From an uncultured Lachnospiraceae bacterium (GTDB taxonomy: Bacteria; Bacillota; Clostridia; Lachnospirales; Lachnospiraceae), in the NCBI GenBank assembly GCA_910579615.1, contig CAJTUA010000006.1:148697-212696 (forward strand): a stretch of 64,000 bases of DNA, written 5' to 3'. Below the pieces are notes generated by a model. The model was not told the DNA's origin. It worked only from the letters and a program-made list of their open reading frames with translations, and did not search any database. A program made the position numbers and the translations under genes. Shown piece by piece: positions 43,261 to 52,895 of this stretch; position 1 is the stretch's first letter; each line of letters opens with the position of its first letter.

Positions 43261-44658
43261 TTAGCGGTTGTTCACAATCCCGTCCACATAGCGTTCAATC
43301 GCCGCATCATCCCTTGTAAAGATACCATCGTCCACCGTTGCACCCTTTGCGCATTCCTTTATAAAATCCACCGACTGCGCATACTGGGAACGGTCCATGG
43401 ATGCCGACTGGGAAACCGGGTAGATGGTCTTTCCTGTCAGGTCATAGCTTTCCAGGAAAGTTCCCACGGTCATCGGGGCAGTGTGCCACCAGATTGGGTA
43501 ACAAATGATGATCCTGTCATACTCCGCAACGGAAGCAAGCGGCTCTTTGATTGGCGGTCTGGCATTGTTGTCCGCCTCATCCTTTGCATCCCCGTATGCC
43601 GTCTCGGTATAGTTCGTGCTGTAAGGCGTTTCCCTCTCAATGCGGAACGAATCCGCCCCGGTCTGTGCGATGATATTTTTCGCAATCTGCTCGCTTGTTC
43701 CGCTCCATGAAAAATATGCGACCAGAAGTTTTCCTGTCTCCTGCGGCGGCTGTGGCAGAACCGCATCGCCATCCCCCGGAAGCTGTGAAGTTTCCCCGGA
43801 CGGATTTTTGGTGCTGTCTTCGGATGCATCCGCCCCGTCTGCGGAATCCTCCCCTGTCTCAAGCTCACCAATCTGAATCAGCCACTCCTTAACTTCCTCC
43901 TCATCGCCCGCAGCTGCTGTGTAGCCTTCCTTAAAATCCGCCCCCTCGGAAGACTGCATCAAATCCGGGATACTTCCTTCGATATCGCTGCCCCCGCTTG
44001 TGCAGAATGGGATGATGGTCTTGCCGGATAAATCATACTGCTCCAGGAAGGAATTGACCACGCGCGGCGCCTTTCCCCACCAAATCGGATAGCCGACATA
44101 GATAACATCGTAGGAATCAATATTTTTTGCCAGTGTCGTAAGCTTTGGCCGAGCATTATCCCTTAATTCCCGCTGTGCAATCTGTACCAGCCTGTCATAA
44201 TTTTTCGTGTATCTTGTCTGCGGTTTGATATGCAGGATATCCCCTCCGGTAAGGTTGTGCAGATGCTTTGCAATCGCCGTCGTCGTCCCCGTGTGCGAGA
44301 AAAAGGCGATGAGCACATTGTTTTCCTTCGCCGAAGGGTCATTCACAATAATATAGCATTTTAATTTTTTATCGCCGACGGTTGCCGTGATTGTCGTCCT
44401 TCCTGCTTTTCTCGCGCGCACCACGCCATTGCTGCTCACGGTCGCGACAGACCTTCTTGACGAGCTCCACTCTACCTCGTCTGCATTTGACACGGTAAGC
44501 CTTTGCCTTTGCCCAACGGACATGGAAAGATTGGTAATGTCAAGTGCCGGTCCGGATGCCGCAAACGCATCCATGTGCCCCGTAAAAAGCTGTGAAACCA
44601 CCAGGAAAAATACCAGGAAAAGTTTCATGAAGTTCCTTTTGTTTTTGTTGTTTTTCAT
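43261..44658 (-). CDS. Exported protein with BIG2 domain and two flavodoxin domains
   Basis: A 465-residue protein: signal peptide (MKLFLVFFLVVSQLFTG), a bacterial Ig-like BIG2 domain (about 40-110; VEWSSSRRSVATVSSNGVV), flavodoxin 1 (about 115-260; NVLIAFFSHTGTTTAIAKHL, YVGYPIWWGKAPR), an acidic linker, and flavodoxin 2 (about 310-465; LLVAYFSWSGTSEQIAKNI, ICYPIWWHTAPM). Tandem secreted flavodoxins with a wall-binding Ig module are rare as far as I know. AAGGAG precedes the ATG at 44656-44658. First gene of the group, directly downstream of the LysR regulator. Confidence 0.88.
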   Translation of the reverse strand: MKNNKNKRNFMKLFLVFFLVVSQLFTGHMDAFAASGPALDITNLSMSVGQRQRLTVSNADEVEWSSSRRSVATVSSNGVVRARKAGRTTITATVGDKKLKCYIIVNDPSAKENNVLIAFFSHTGTTTAIAKHLHNLTGGDILHIKPQTRYTKNYDRLVQIAQRELRDNARPKLTTLAKNIDSYDVIYVGYPIWWGKAPRVVNSFLEQYDLSGKTIIPFCTSGGSDIEGSIPDLMQSSEGADFKEGYTAAAGDEEEVKEWLIQIGELETGEDSADGADASEDSTKNPSGETSQLPGDGDAVLPQPPQETGKLLVAYFSWSGTSEQIAKNIIAQTGADSFRIERETPYSTNYTETAYGDAKDEADNNARPPIKEPLASVAEYDRIIICYPIWWHTAPMTVGTFLESYDLTGKTIYPVSQSASMDRSQYAQSVDFIKECAKGATVDDGIFTRDDAAIERYVDGIVNNR

Positions 44659-44718
44659 TTTCAGAATTCTCCTTTCGTTCTGCAATTATGGTGCAATCCT
44701 GCCCCTTTCACATTTATC

Positions 44719-44760
44719 ATAAACAAAACGAGACCTCTTTTGAAGTCTCGTTTTGTTTAT
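44719..44760. terminator. Terminator of the LysR gene
   Basis: A perfect 16-bp inverted repeat, ATAAACAAAACGAGAC (44719-44734) and GTCTCGTTTTGTTTAT (44745-44760), with T-rich arms on both strands. Confidence 0.85.
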
Positions 44761-44852
44761 CAGTTTATACTTTCAGGTTATAATGGCAAAGCCCGTACCC
44801 AATCCGGTCCAAAGCTGCCCTGCGCGAATGTAAGGCAGCACACCGGGCGCGG

Positions 44853-45743
44853 TTAGCAGGTGATGCTGCGGACAGTGCTTAAAAAACGTCCCACCGTCTC
44901 CGACGGTTGCGGGGCGTGGAGCAGCCCATAGGGGATGGTATGCTCCCAGTCCACGGGAATGACCTTTAACAGCGGGTGCACATTCTCCCATGCCTCTACC
45001 GCCATCAAAACATCATTGCTGTTCTCGCAGCGGTTAAAAACATCCACGCTGTAGAAATCAAAATCCACAATATGTATCTGGCTGTGGTTCTGCCAGAGGT
45101 CATCCCGCAGCCTGTCCACATAAAGGCTCCAGTCCCGGTGCATCAGCATCAGGCTTTCCCCATACAAATCCTGAACCTTCAGCCTGTGCCTGTCCGCAAG
45201 GCGGTGGTGGACGGAAACCGCGCAGCACAATGGCTGCCTTGATATCTCAAACCCTGCGCACTGGCGCACGCCAAGCATTGTTTCGTCAAAAATACCCGCC
45301 ACCACATCAATATTATGGCCGAGATTTTTTAATATCTCCCTCGCGTTCTCCGGCGTATTTTCAAATGGCACAAGCTGAAATTTAATCTCCGGGCAAAGCG
45401 CATGGATTTTTGGCCAGAGCTCCACAAGAATCTGTGCCGGTGTCATCGGTGAAGTCCCAATCCGGATGATATCCGTATCCGCCTGCATGGCATTTTTGGC
45501 GCGGGTAACCGAATCCTTGCAGTATTGGATAATGTATTTTGCATCGTCGTAAAGGGAACTCCCCGCCTTCGTCAGTTTCAGCCCCCGGTGTGTCCGCTCA
45601 AAAAGCTTGACCCCCAAATCCGCTTCAAGAAGATTCATCTGCTTAATAACTGCCGTCGGTGTAATATAGGATTGCTCGGCAGCTTTGTTAAAACTGCCCG
45701 CATCCGCCACTTTAAGAAAAGTTTCCAGCTGAGGATTGTACAA
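44853..45743 (-). CDS. LysR-family transcriptional regulator
   Basis: A 296-residue regulator: N-terminal winged HTH (LETFLKVADAGSFNKAAEQS, TPTAVIKQMNLLEADLGVKLFER) and a periplasmic-binding-like effector domain. I favour a TTG start at 45741-45743 because AGGAG lies 9 bases upstream and the protein then starts in the usual way for this family; a longer frame begins at 45779. It is located directly upstream of the flavodoxin gene cluster on the same strand and is the natural candidate to control it. Confidence 0.9.
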   Translation of the reverse strand: MYNPQLETFLKVADAGSFNKAAEQSYITPTAVIKQMNLLEADLGVKLFERTHRGLKLTKAGSSLYDDAKYIIQYCKDSVTRAKNAMQADTDIIRIGTSPMTPAQILVELWPKIHALCPEIKFQLVPFENTPENAREILKNLGHNIDVVAGIFDETMLGVRQCAGFEISRQPLCCAVSVHHRLADRHRLKVQDLYGESLMLMHRDWSLYVDRLRDDLWQNHSQIHIVDFDFYSVDVFNRCENSNDVLMAVEAWENVHPLLKVIPVDWEHTIPYGLLHAPQPSETVGRFLSTVRSITC

Positions 45744-45797
45744 AAGCCCCATCTCCTTTCCCGCTCTTTCCTCTGCCATGCTTTCTGGTTTTTTCCA

Positions 45798-48700
45798 TTA
45801 CATAGGCTCCGGTCCAAGATTGGACACCGGTGCTTTCCCTGTTGTCTCAACCACTACCTTTTGCAATACCAGCCCGTCATCAACCATGTGGAAGCACAGG
45901 GAATGCTCCCCTGCCGAAACATTCTTATGCACGGTCGTTGTCCGGCGGATATTCTCAATCACACCCTGCTCCCAGACCGGTCCATACCCCACGGGCGTTC
46001 CCTTCGGGAAGGCATCCGCAAACACATGCTCCCCGTCATCAATCGATGTCGCATACCGCATACCCGTGCGGTTGGAGAGCTGGTTCGTCGGTGCGGTGTA
46101 CACTGTCACGGTGACGTCCGACGGCTCCATTAAATAAAGTGTATATTGCATCATAGGCGCATCCACGCCCGGCGTGCGCTCCCCGAGCAAAGAAAGGGGT
46201 GGGATATTCTCCGTAATTACACAGTCCATCGCATCGCCCTGGATGCATTTGACGGCAACCCCATCCCGGCCGTAATTCGGAATCGACACATAATCTTCGG
46301 CGCTGCAATACCGGAACCTCTGCCCGCATCCGCCTTCCAGAAAATCGTATGCCGAGAACGCGACATAGCCCAGTTCATCGGAAAATACATAATCATCCTC
46401 CCGCGCCCTTATAAAAAGCTCCTCGTGCTCCGGCATGGTTTTCATTGACAATGCCGTAACGCGCACCTTGACGCGGTTTACCGAATCCACAAAATTTTCA
46501 TCGCCGTCCTGTGCCGCCTGCGTAATCACAACATAGCCCGTGTGGTTTGCTTCTTTAAAATCAACCCGCACCGTAAGCACCACTTCATCCTCCACCAGAA
46601 GCATCCCGCCGCCGCCGAGCATCTCTTCCGACATCAGGCAGCCGTAGCCCACCTTTTTCGTCAGGATAATCCCCGCATCCGCCTTTACCAGGCATACATA
46701 CGGCTGTTTCCCGGTGTTTAAGAGGTGAATTTCATAAAACAACTGCTCCGATACATACGGCTCTTCCAAATACTTTATCATCTTGCCATCCCGCCGGTAC
46801 ATCACCGCCTCCGAAAACGCCGGGAGGGACGCTTCCCCGCTTTGGTATCCCTTCTCATCGTCGGAAACCCGCACAAGCAGGCCCCCGCGCTCCGGCAATT
46901 CACATTCTGACAGCTCCGGCATGACATTTTCGTCCACCGACTGCCATGAAGTCTGCCCGATATGCGCCTGGTCCATCATCCCGTTCCATTTTCCGCCGGC
47001 AAGCACATGGTTATAATACTCGGTTTCCGCCGCGTCATCCGCAAATGCCTGCCTTGCCAGTTCCGCGTATTTTTGGTACGCGCTCGCCCCAAGACGGGCA
47101 TAATAATTGCATTTCGCCGCGCAAATCATCAGGCGGTACACAAGGCAGGAAGCCTTTACCGGATACAGGACAAGCTGATAGTAGGCATCCTTTTTCTCCG
47201 GTGCCAACGCCTCCTGTGCCAGCTCCGCCAACATCAGCGCGCCCTCATAATCTTCAAGCATCCGGTCCGCCTCGCGGTTATTGACCAGGGAAAACGTATC
47301 CTGGCGCAAGGTCTCCGGCTTGCAGATGCCATTCAGATGCATGTAGCCGTGCAGCGCGCCGTAAATGCAATTTTCCCATTCCTCCTGCGAAAACTCCCCA
47401 TTTCCCTGGAAAAATCCCGCAAACTCCCTCTCCACAAAACGCCTTAAATATTCCTCCGTCCGGTCATTCTCCCCCATCCAGCTCCAGTAATCAAAATCGT
47501 AGGCCAAATCAAGGAAATAGGAAAGCGGTATTTCCATCGGCTTGATATCACCGACATTCACCATCCATATCTGGCGCACGCCATAATCGTATGCCATGAC
47601 CATCTGCTCCCATATTTTTTCCAGCGGCATATTGTTCACCCACTTGTAGGAGTACGGCCCGCCGACATAATCCAGATGGTAGTACATGCCAAAGCCGCCC
47701 GGATGCCTGCGCATCTGCTCGTCCGGAAGCTTCCTCACATTGCCGAAATTATCATCACAGAGCATGAGCGTGACATCCTCCGGCACCTTTAAGCCCGCAT
47801 AATAAAGCTCCTCAACCTCCTTGTACAGACACCATACCTGCGGCACCTTAGCCGGGTCGGAATCAATATGCTTCGCAATGATTTCGCGCTGGTCCGCAAC
47901 AATTTCCTCCAGCAGACGGATGCATTCCTCCGGCCTGCCATCCTTTAACATCTCCTCGTCACCGTCGCCGCGCATTCCGACGGTAATCACCTTCTCATAA
48001 TCCTTATTCGCCTTAATGCGGTCTTCCCAGAAGCGGTACAGCCCCTCCTTGTTGGTCGCGTAATTCCAGTTCGCGTGCCCGCCGTACTCCTCCCCGTGGT
48101 CCGTCCACTCCTTCTGCGCGCGCATCATCGGCTCATGGTGTGATGTTCCCATCACGACCCCGTAATCATCGGCAAGCGCCGGGCAGGCCGGGTCATCTTC
48201 ATTAAAGCTCTTCCCCCACATCGCAGGCCAGAGATAATTGCCCTTCAAGCGCAGCAGTAGCTCAAAAACCTTCGCGTACACCGCCGAATTTACACCGCCG
48301 AATTTTTGCCTGCACCAGTTTAAAAAGCTTGGGTTCTCGTCATTGATGAAGAAACCGCGGTAACGCACGGACGGTTCTTTGGAATCCATTGTCACAACCG
48401 CAAGCTCTGGCGCCGCCTGCTTTACCGGCACGCTGTCCGCCCACCAGACCCACGGCGATACGCCAAGAAGCTCTGAGACCTTATATATGCCGTAGACCGC
48501 GCCGCGCCTGTCGCTTCCGACAATCACAAGCACGCGAGAAAAGCCATGTCCCGCTTTCCCCTCCACGACCTGCATATGGTAACACTCCCATTTTCCCTCA
48601 ATCGCGCCAATATCCAGGATACCATCCTGAACCATCGCGGCAATCCACGCGTTTTTCATTGTCCCGGCAAGAATGAGCGTGTCCGCGCTATTGGCAGCAG

Positions 48701-48938
48701 GCTCCTTTGCGCCAGAAAGTTCCCCGCCCCGGATAAAGCATACCTGTGCAGGCTTACCCGTTACCAACGTGATGTCGTTTGCCAGGCTCTGCGCCGCAAT
48801 GCGCACCGCCTTGAAATCCTGCTCGTCCACAGCGAGCAGCGCCCTTTCATTTCCTCCGACCACCGGAAATTTTGGGGCATAGGTATTTTCCCATTTTTCC
48901 TTTTCCCGCGCCTGGCTCCTCATTTCAAAATAATCCAT
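45798..48938 (-). CDS. Glycoside hydrolase family 115 (α-glucuronidase type)
   Basis: A protein of about 1046 residues with GH115 hallmarks: an N-terminal α/β domain (about 60-165), a TIM-like domain with VRYRGFFINDENPSFLNW, NYLWPAMWGKSFNEDD, GTSHHEPMMRAQKEW and MLCDDNFGNVRKLP, and β-sandwich C-terminal modules. GH115 enzymes remove (methyl)glucuronic acid from internal xylose units of glucuronoxylan. There is no signal peptide, so it acts on imported oligosaccharides. Two starts (48950 and 48938) are possible; GAGG is near the second. It is downstream of an AraC regulator and GH26 on the same strand. Confidence 0.94.
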   Translation of the reverse strand: MDYFEMRSQAREKEKWENTYAPKFPVVGGNERALLAVDEQDFKAVRIAAQSLANDITLVTGKPAQVCFIRGGELSGAKEPAANSADTLILAGTMKNAWIAAMVQDGILDIGAIEGKWECYHMQVVEGKAGHGFSRVLVIVGSDRRGAVYGIYKVSELLGVSPWVWWADSVPVKQAAPELAVVTMDSKEPSVRYRGFFINDENPSFLNWCRQKFGGVNSAVYAKVFELLLRLKGNYLWPAMWGKSFNEDDPACPALADDYGVVMGTSHHEPMMRAQKEWTDHGEEYGGHANWNYATNKEGLYRFWEDRIKANKDYEKVITVGMRGDGDEEMLKDGRPEECIRLLEEIVADQREIIAKHIDSDPAKVPQVWCLYKEVEELYYAGLKVPEDVTLMLCDDNFGNVRKLPDEQMRRHPGGFGMYYHLDYVGGPYSYKWVNNMPLEKIWEQMVMAYDYGVRQIWMVNVGDIKPMEIPLSYFLDLAYDFDYWSWMGENDRTEEYLRRFVEREFAGFFQGNGEFSQEEWENCIYGALHGYMHLNGICKPETLRQDTFSLVNNREADRMLEDYEGALMLAELAQEALAPEKKDAYYQLVLYPVKASCLVYRLMICAAKCNYYARLGASAYQKYAELARQAFADDAAETEYYNHVLAGGKWNGMMDQAHIGQTSWQSVDENVMPELSECELPERGGLLVRVSDDEKGYQSGEASLPAFSEAVMYRRDGKMIKYLEEPYVSEQLFYEIHLLNTGKQPYVCLVKADAGIILTKKVGYGCLMSEEMLGGGGMLLVEDEVVLTVRVDFKEANHTGYVVITQAAQDGDENFVDSVNRVKVRVTALSMKTMPEHEELFIRAREDDYVFSDELGYVAFSAYDFLEGGCGQRFRYCSAEDYVSIPNYGRDGVAVKCIQGDAMDCVITENIPPLSLLGERTPGVDAPMMQYTLYLMEPSDVTVTVYTAPTNQLSNRTGMRYATSIDDGEHVFADAFPKGTPVGYGPVWEQGVIENIRRTTTVHKNVSAGEHSLCFHMVDDGLVLQKVVVETTGKAPVSNLGPEPM

Positions 48939-49055
48939 ATTCCCTCGCATTCTACCGCTTTTTGCGGCTTTTACATCTTATTTCATCGCCGTCCCCTTTT
49001 TCCTTAGCAGCCGTAACTTCCCTGCCAAAGATACAGGTTTTGCACGAAGTTTTCC

Positions 49056-49835
49056 TTATATTTTCAGAATCGAATATTTCTGCCGGTAGCCCCCCGGCGT
49101 CAGCCCCGTCTTTTCCTTGAACTGCCTGCAAAAATGCTCGTTCCCGTGATAGCCGCACGCAAGCGCAATGTCCGTGACTGGCTTGTCCGTGCATTCCAAC
49201 ATATTCTGCGCATACTGGATGCGGCTCATAATCACATCGTTCATGCAGGTGATGTGAAATGTCTCCTTGTACATCGTGTGCAGGCGGCTCTCACTCAAAT
49301 ATACCATATCCGCCATTTTGCGCACCGTCCAGTCCTTCTCCGGATGCAGATAGATTTCGGAGCGCAGACGCACAAGCTTTGAATCCGCGCGCGCCGCTGC
49401 CGTGTCCACACTCGAATCGTGCAGTTTATAAATCAACAGGTTCATCAGTGCATTTATCGAATTTTCCCGCTCCGGGTAGCCCGCGATGTTCTCATACGCC
49501 AACAGCCGCATTGTCTCCCACACCGCGTCCGGGTTGATAAGCTTGACCGGGCGGGCAAGCGGCACATAAGGTTCCCTTAACTTCGGGTCGTCCGAAAGGA
49601 ACTGAATCCACTCCTCATGGTGATATTTTTCTCCGCGCGCCTCATATACAATCGGTGTCATCGGCGGATAAAGAATACAGATATTTTTCTCACACTCCAT
49701 CCGCCCTCCCCCCACCATGAGTGCTGTTGGTGTTTTTAGTACCAGGAACATCCACACAGGGATGCCGCCCGGCATTTCCACTTTGTGGTCCGTTCCAAAG
49801 CAGGAATCGACCACAACATATTTCACCTGATACAT
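49056..49835 (-). CDS. AraC-family transcriptional regulator
   Basis: A 259-residue regulator: N-terminal cupin-like sensor (about 1-150) and two AraC HTH motifs at the C terminus (WTVRKMADMVYLSESRLHTMYK and VTDIALACGYHGNEHFCRQFK). I chose the ATG at 49833-49835, after the GH26 stop; the frame is open to 49958 but overlaps that gene. GGAGG lies 12 bases away, a bit far. It sits between GH26 and GH115 and probably activates this locus in response to a xylan- or mannan-derived sugar. Confidence 0.9.
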   Translation of the reverse strand: MYQVKYVVVDSCFGTDHKVEMPGGIPVWMFLVLKTPTALMVGGGRMECEKNICILYPPMTPIVYEARGEKYHHEEWIQFLSDDPKLREPYVPLARPVKLINPDAVWETMRLLAYENIAGYPERENSINALMNLLIYKLHDSSVDTAAARADSKLVRLRSEIYLHPEKDWTVRKMADMVYLSESRLHTMYKETFHITCMNDVIMSRIQYAQNMLECTDKPVTDIALACGYHGNEHFCRQFKEKTGLTPGGYRQKYSILKI

Positions 49836-49876
49836 ATTTTGTCCATTCCTCCGGGAGTGCGCCAGGAACATGCCAT

Positions 49877-50836
49877 TTAATACAGCCCCGGCAATTCTTC
49901 CAATGTCACCGCATACGGGTGTGCATACAGTTTCCTTAATGCCGCGTCCGAATTCCATTTCTGCGTCCGCGCAAAATCACCGCTCCAGGTCATATACCAC
50001 AGCCATTTTGTATGGTAGCGCTCCAGCCAGTCCGCATCCGGGATAATCCCCGTCTCTGCGATTGCGCGCCCTTTTTGCTCTCCTGTAACCCTGAAAAGCT
50101 CCAGGTATGCCTTGCGGAAATCGCTGTGCGCATGCGCCGGGGGATACATATCCCTTGAGATAATATCACAGTATTCATCCCCGACATAACCCGCGGGCAC
50201 CGGGGAATTCCATACCCATATCAGATTGTTGAGCGAATGCTTTTGCGTATAGTACCGGAACATGAAGCGGTATAGCTCGCGCGCGGTATCCGCCCCAAAA
50301 GCCCCCCACCAGAACCAGTCCCCCTCCGCCTCATGGAACGGCCGCCACAAAACCGGCACATGCTTTTCACAAAACGGACGCAGCAGCTCTGCCATCGCGT
50401 CAAGGTCGTGCAAAAATGCTGTATGCTCTTTTGTTCCTTTTACCAACGCTTTGTTTGCGTCAAATTCCGTATTGCGCGAATAGAAGGATTTATCGCGGCC
50501 GCCAAGCGGTGAAAACCAATGCCATGTAAAGGTAACCAGACCGCCCCTTCCTGCCCACTCCCACGCTTTCTGCAACGTTCCCTCATTCTCCCGCACTTCC
50601 TTTAAGCATGCTTCATCCGCCGTTTCCAGCCGAATGTTCGGTGAGTACGAGAGCAGCTCAAAACCGCACAATGCCGGGTATTTCCCGGTAATTTCACGGA
50701 TGCGGCACAGCTCTGGTTGTTCCATCGTCTGCGTGTGCTGCCCGGTGAGGATGTGCTTTCCCTCAATGTCCGCCAGGTAATTTAATACCGTTTCTACCTC
50801 TTTTATCGCATTTTTATTTACTGCTTCCCTTTTCAT
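49877..50836 (-). CDS. Glycoside hydrolase family 26 protein (β-mannanase-like)
   Basis: A 319-residue cytoplasmic enzyme with the GH26 barrel: KHILTGQHTQT at the start, acid/base Glu in LWRPFHEAEGDWFWWG and nucleophile Glu in AIAETGI. GH26 members cut β-mannan or mixed-linkage chains. AAGG lies 6 bases before the ATG at 50834-50836; a longer frame to 50938 encodes no homologous sequence. Absence of a signal peptide implies action on imported oligosaccharides. Confidence 0.93.
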   Translation of the reverse strand: MKREAVNKNAIKEVETVLNYLADIEGKHILTGQHTQTMEQPELCRIREITGKYPALCGFELLSYSPNIRLETADEACLKEVRENEGTLQKAWEWAGRGGLVTFTWHWFSPLGGRDKSFYSRNTEFDANKALVKGTKEHTAFLHDLDAMAELLRPFCEKHVPVLWRPFHEAEGDWFWWGAFGADTARELYRFMFRYYTQKHSLNNLIWVWNSPVPAGYVGDEYCDIISRDMYPPAHAHSDFRKAYLELFRVTGEQKGRAIAETGIIPDADWLERYHTKWLWYMTWSGDFARTQKWNSDAALRKLYAHPYAVTLEELPGLY

Positions 50837-51040
50837 ACCATACCTTCCCTGTCCAAACGCGCGTATTCCATATATTCTGCGCCCGTTTTTGTACTGCCAC
50901 ACTTTCTGTATGCTGCCGTATCCTCTGTATCCTGCCATGCCCTCCCCGTTTTACTGATACCTCAATCCCCCGCATCCATGTTTTTTGCATTGCTCATTCT
51001 TCGCCGCTACGTGTACGCGTGTACCTTTCTTTGTGCTTTT

Positions 51041-51739
51041 TCATTCCGCGCCTGCGTCTTTTGCTTTTTCTGCATCCTTTGTAATCATTTCATATACAAT
51101 CCCCGCAATCCGCTTCGCACCCTCCGGTCCCGGGTGCAGACGGTCCGCCTGATAAATCTCATGCAGCCAGTCTTCGCCCATTGCCTGGAACGCCCCGTAT
51201 AAATCAAACATCGTGACATCCGGATTGCGCCGCCCGATTTCATCGATTTTTTCGAGAATCACATCCAGATATTTCTGCTGGTGCTTTGGCCAGATACATT
51301 CAAGAATCGGTGTCGGTCTGCCGACGTATATCTTTGCCGCCGGGTTCGCACGCCGGATATCCGCAAGAATCCGCTCGTAATGTGCAATAAAATTTTCTCT
51401 CCGGGAAAATATATTGCCCCACGGGTCAACCGCACTCCCATCGTCAAGCATTCCGTCCTGTGCGTCATTCGTGCCGAGCACAAGCACATAGATATCCCCT
51501 TTTTCGGCAATGCCCTGCGCGTACCGCTCCGTGCGCACATACGGAAGCCCCATCACCCTGCCGTCCCCAAGAAGCTCGTCCGTCACGCAGTGCGCCGTCA
51601 CCCCGGCATTGAACACTTCGTATCCATCCCCGAGCGCACGTTGCAGCAAATACGGGTAATTCTCATCCTCCCTTAAGCCAAACCCCTCGGTAATGCTGTC
51701 CCCAAGGCAGACCACCCTGCACTTTTTCTTCTCCGACAT
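51041..51739 (-). CDS. SGNH/GDSL-family hydrolase
   Basis: A 232-residue cytoplasmic esterase with block I VVCLGDSITEGFG (nucleophile Ser), block III VLGTNDAQD and block V DRLHPGPEGAKR (Asp-x-x-His). Likely a carbohydrate deacetylase that removes acetyl groups from xylan or mannan fragments, in line with GH26 and GH115 downstream. AAGGGG precedes the ATG at 51737-51739. It is the first gene of the glycan operon; no clear promoter was found in the AT-rich 51740-51960. Confidence 0.92.
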   Translation of the reverse strand: MSEKKKCRVVCLGDSITEGFGLREDENYPYLLQRALGDGYEVFNAGVTAHCVTDELLGDGRVMGLPYVRTERYAQGIAEKGDIYVLVLGTNDAQDGMLDDGSAVDPWGNIFSRRENFIAHYERILADIRRANPAAKIYVGRPTPILECIWPKHQQKYLDVILEKIDEIGRRNPDVTMFDLYGAFQAMGEDWLHEIYQADRLHPGPEGAKRIAGIVYEMITKDAEKAKDAGAE

Positions 51740-51978
51740 ACCATTTCCCCTTCCCGATAGCCATTCCTTTTTCCTGTTGTAAATGCAGTATACCATTTTT
51801 CAGATTTTAAGTCAATTTTTTCCGGCCTGGAAACCGGATACCGCGCTGCCTTCCTTCCTCTTATCCATCATTTCCTCCCCCCTTTGCGCCAGGCAAGGCA
51901 AAAATACTTCCTCCTCTTTATCATAACATATTTTCCCGTAAACTGCAGCAAAATAAATTATGATTTTTACACTTTCCC

Positions 51979-52007
51979 TTGCATTCTGCTGCGGCATGCG
52001 CTATAAT
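51979..52007 (+). promoter_or_regulatory. Promoter of the thiamin operon
   Basis: TTGCAT (51979-51984), 17 bases, TATAAT (52002-52007); transcription starts near 52014, just before the riboswitch. Confidence 0.8.
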
Positions 52008-52017
52008 GGCATCGTTT

Positions 52018-52110
52018 CCAACAACGGGGAGCTGGATGAATCCGGCTGAGAGGAGGCTGTGTGTCTCGACCCGCAGACCTGATTTGGGTAATGCCAACGT
52101 AGGGATTCTT
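52018..52110 (+). ncRNA. TPP riboswitch (THI element)
   Basis: The conserved core is present in order: GGGGAGC, GGCTGAGAGGA, GACCC, ACCTGATTTGGGTAATGCC and CGTAGGGA. TPP binding stabilises this fold and lets the terminator at 52126-52152 form, shutting off the thiamin genes downstream. Boundaries are approximate. Confidence 0.96.
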
Positions 52111-52125
52111 ATGACAGAACTATGC

Positions 52126-52152
52126 GGGGCGCTCTTTTTGCGCCCCTTTTTT
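52126..52152 (+). terminator. Riboswitch-controlled terminator
   Basis: GGGGCGC (52126-52132) pairs with GCGCCCC (52140-52146), followed by TTTTTT. Between it and thiW (52153-52313) a further stem GGAACCG/CGGTTCC can form; no reading frame there is convincing. Confidence 0.9.
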
Positions 52153-52313
52153 CATAGGCTGGCCTTTTGCATTTCCTGTGAAAATGCCACAGGCAATTTT
52201 TTCTTTGCTTCCCGCCGCGCGTACCCGGATTTTTCAGAACCGGAACCGCCATACCGACTCCTGCAGGCATGGACGGTTCCGCCAAAAACAATTGTTTGAG
52301 AATGGAGGACATT

Positions 52314-52826
52314 ATGAAACACAACCAAACGGTTTACAAAATTTCCCTTGCAGGACTTCTCACCGCCCTTGCCGTGGTGGGCAGCTTTATCAGCATCCCG
52401 GTCGGCGGCAGCAAATGCGCGCCGGTGCAGCACATGGTCAATATCTTCGGCGCCGTGCTGCTTGGTCCGTTCTGGAACGTCGGGATTGCCTTTACCGCCA
52501 GTCTTTTGCGCAATCTTTTGGGGCTTGGCAGCCTGATGGCATTTCCGGGCAGCATGATTGGCGCACTCTGCTGCGGGCTTGCGTACCGCTTTTTCCACAA
52601 CCTGCTGCTTACCTGCGGCGCGGAGGCACTTGGTACTGGACTGCTCGGCGGACTTGCCGCGTACCCGGTCGCAAAGCTTTTGATGAACCTGAATGTTACT
52701 GGCACTTTTGTCTATGTCATACCGTTTTTCATCTCGACGGCAGTCGGGAGCGTTCTTGCTTTTATACTGCTTGCCATTTTGCAAAAAGGCGGGGTACTCT
52801 CACGCATTACGGCAGCAAAACCATAA
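52314..52826 (+). CDS. thiW: ThiW, S-component of an ECF transporter for thiazole
   Basis: A 170-residue protein with five or six membrane helices and the ThiW signature GGSKCAPVQHMVNIFGAVLLG. It is the substrate-binding subunit of an energy-coupling-factor importer, thought to bring in the thiazole precursor hydroxyethylthiazole. GGAGG precedes the ATG at 52314. The ATPase and T subunits are not in this window and are presumably shared. First gene under the TPP riboswitch, followed by thiM, which uses the imported thiazole. Confidence 0.95.
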   Translation: MKHNQTVYKISLAGLLTALAVVGSFISIPVGGSKCAPVQHMVNIFGAVLLGPFWNVGIAFTASLLRNLLGLGSLMAFPGSMIGALCCGLAYRFFHNLLLTCGAEALGTGLLGGLAAYPVAKLLMNLNVTGTFVYVIPFFISTAVGSVLAFILLAILQKGGVLSRITAAKP

Positions 52827-52895
52827 GGGAAAGCCAACGCTTGTTGGAAATGGCAGCAAAGAAGCCAAAACATTATTTTCCGAAAGGAGGCAGCC

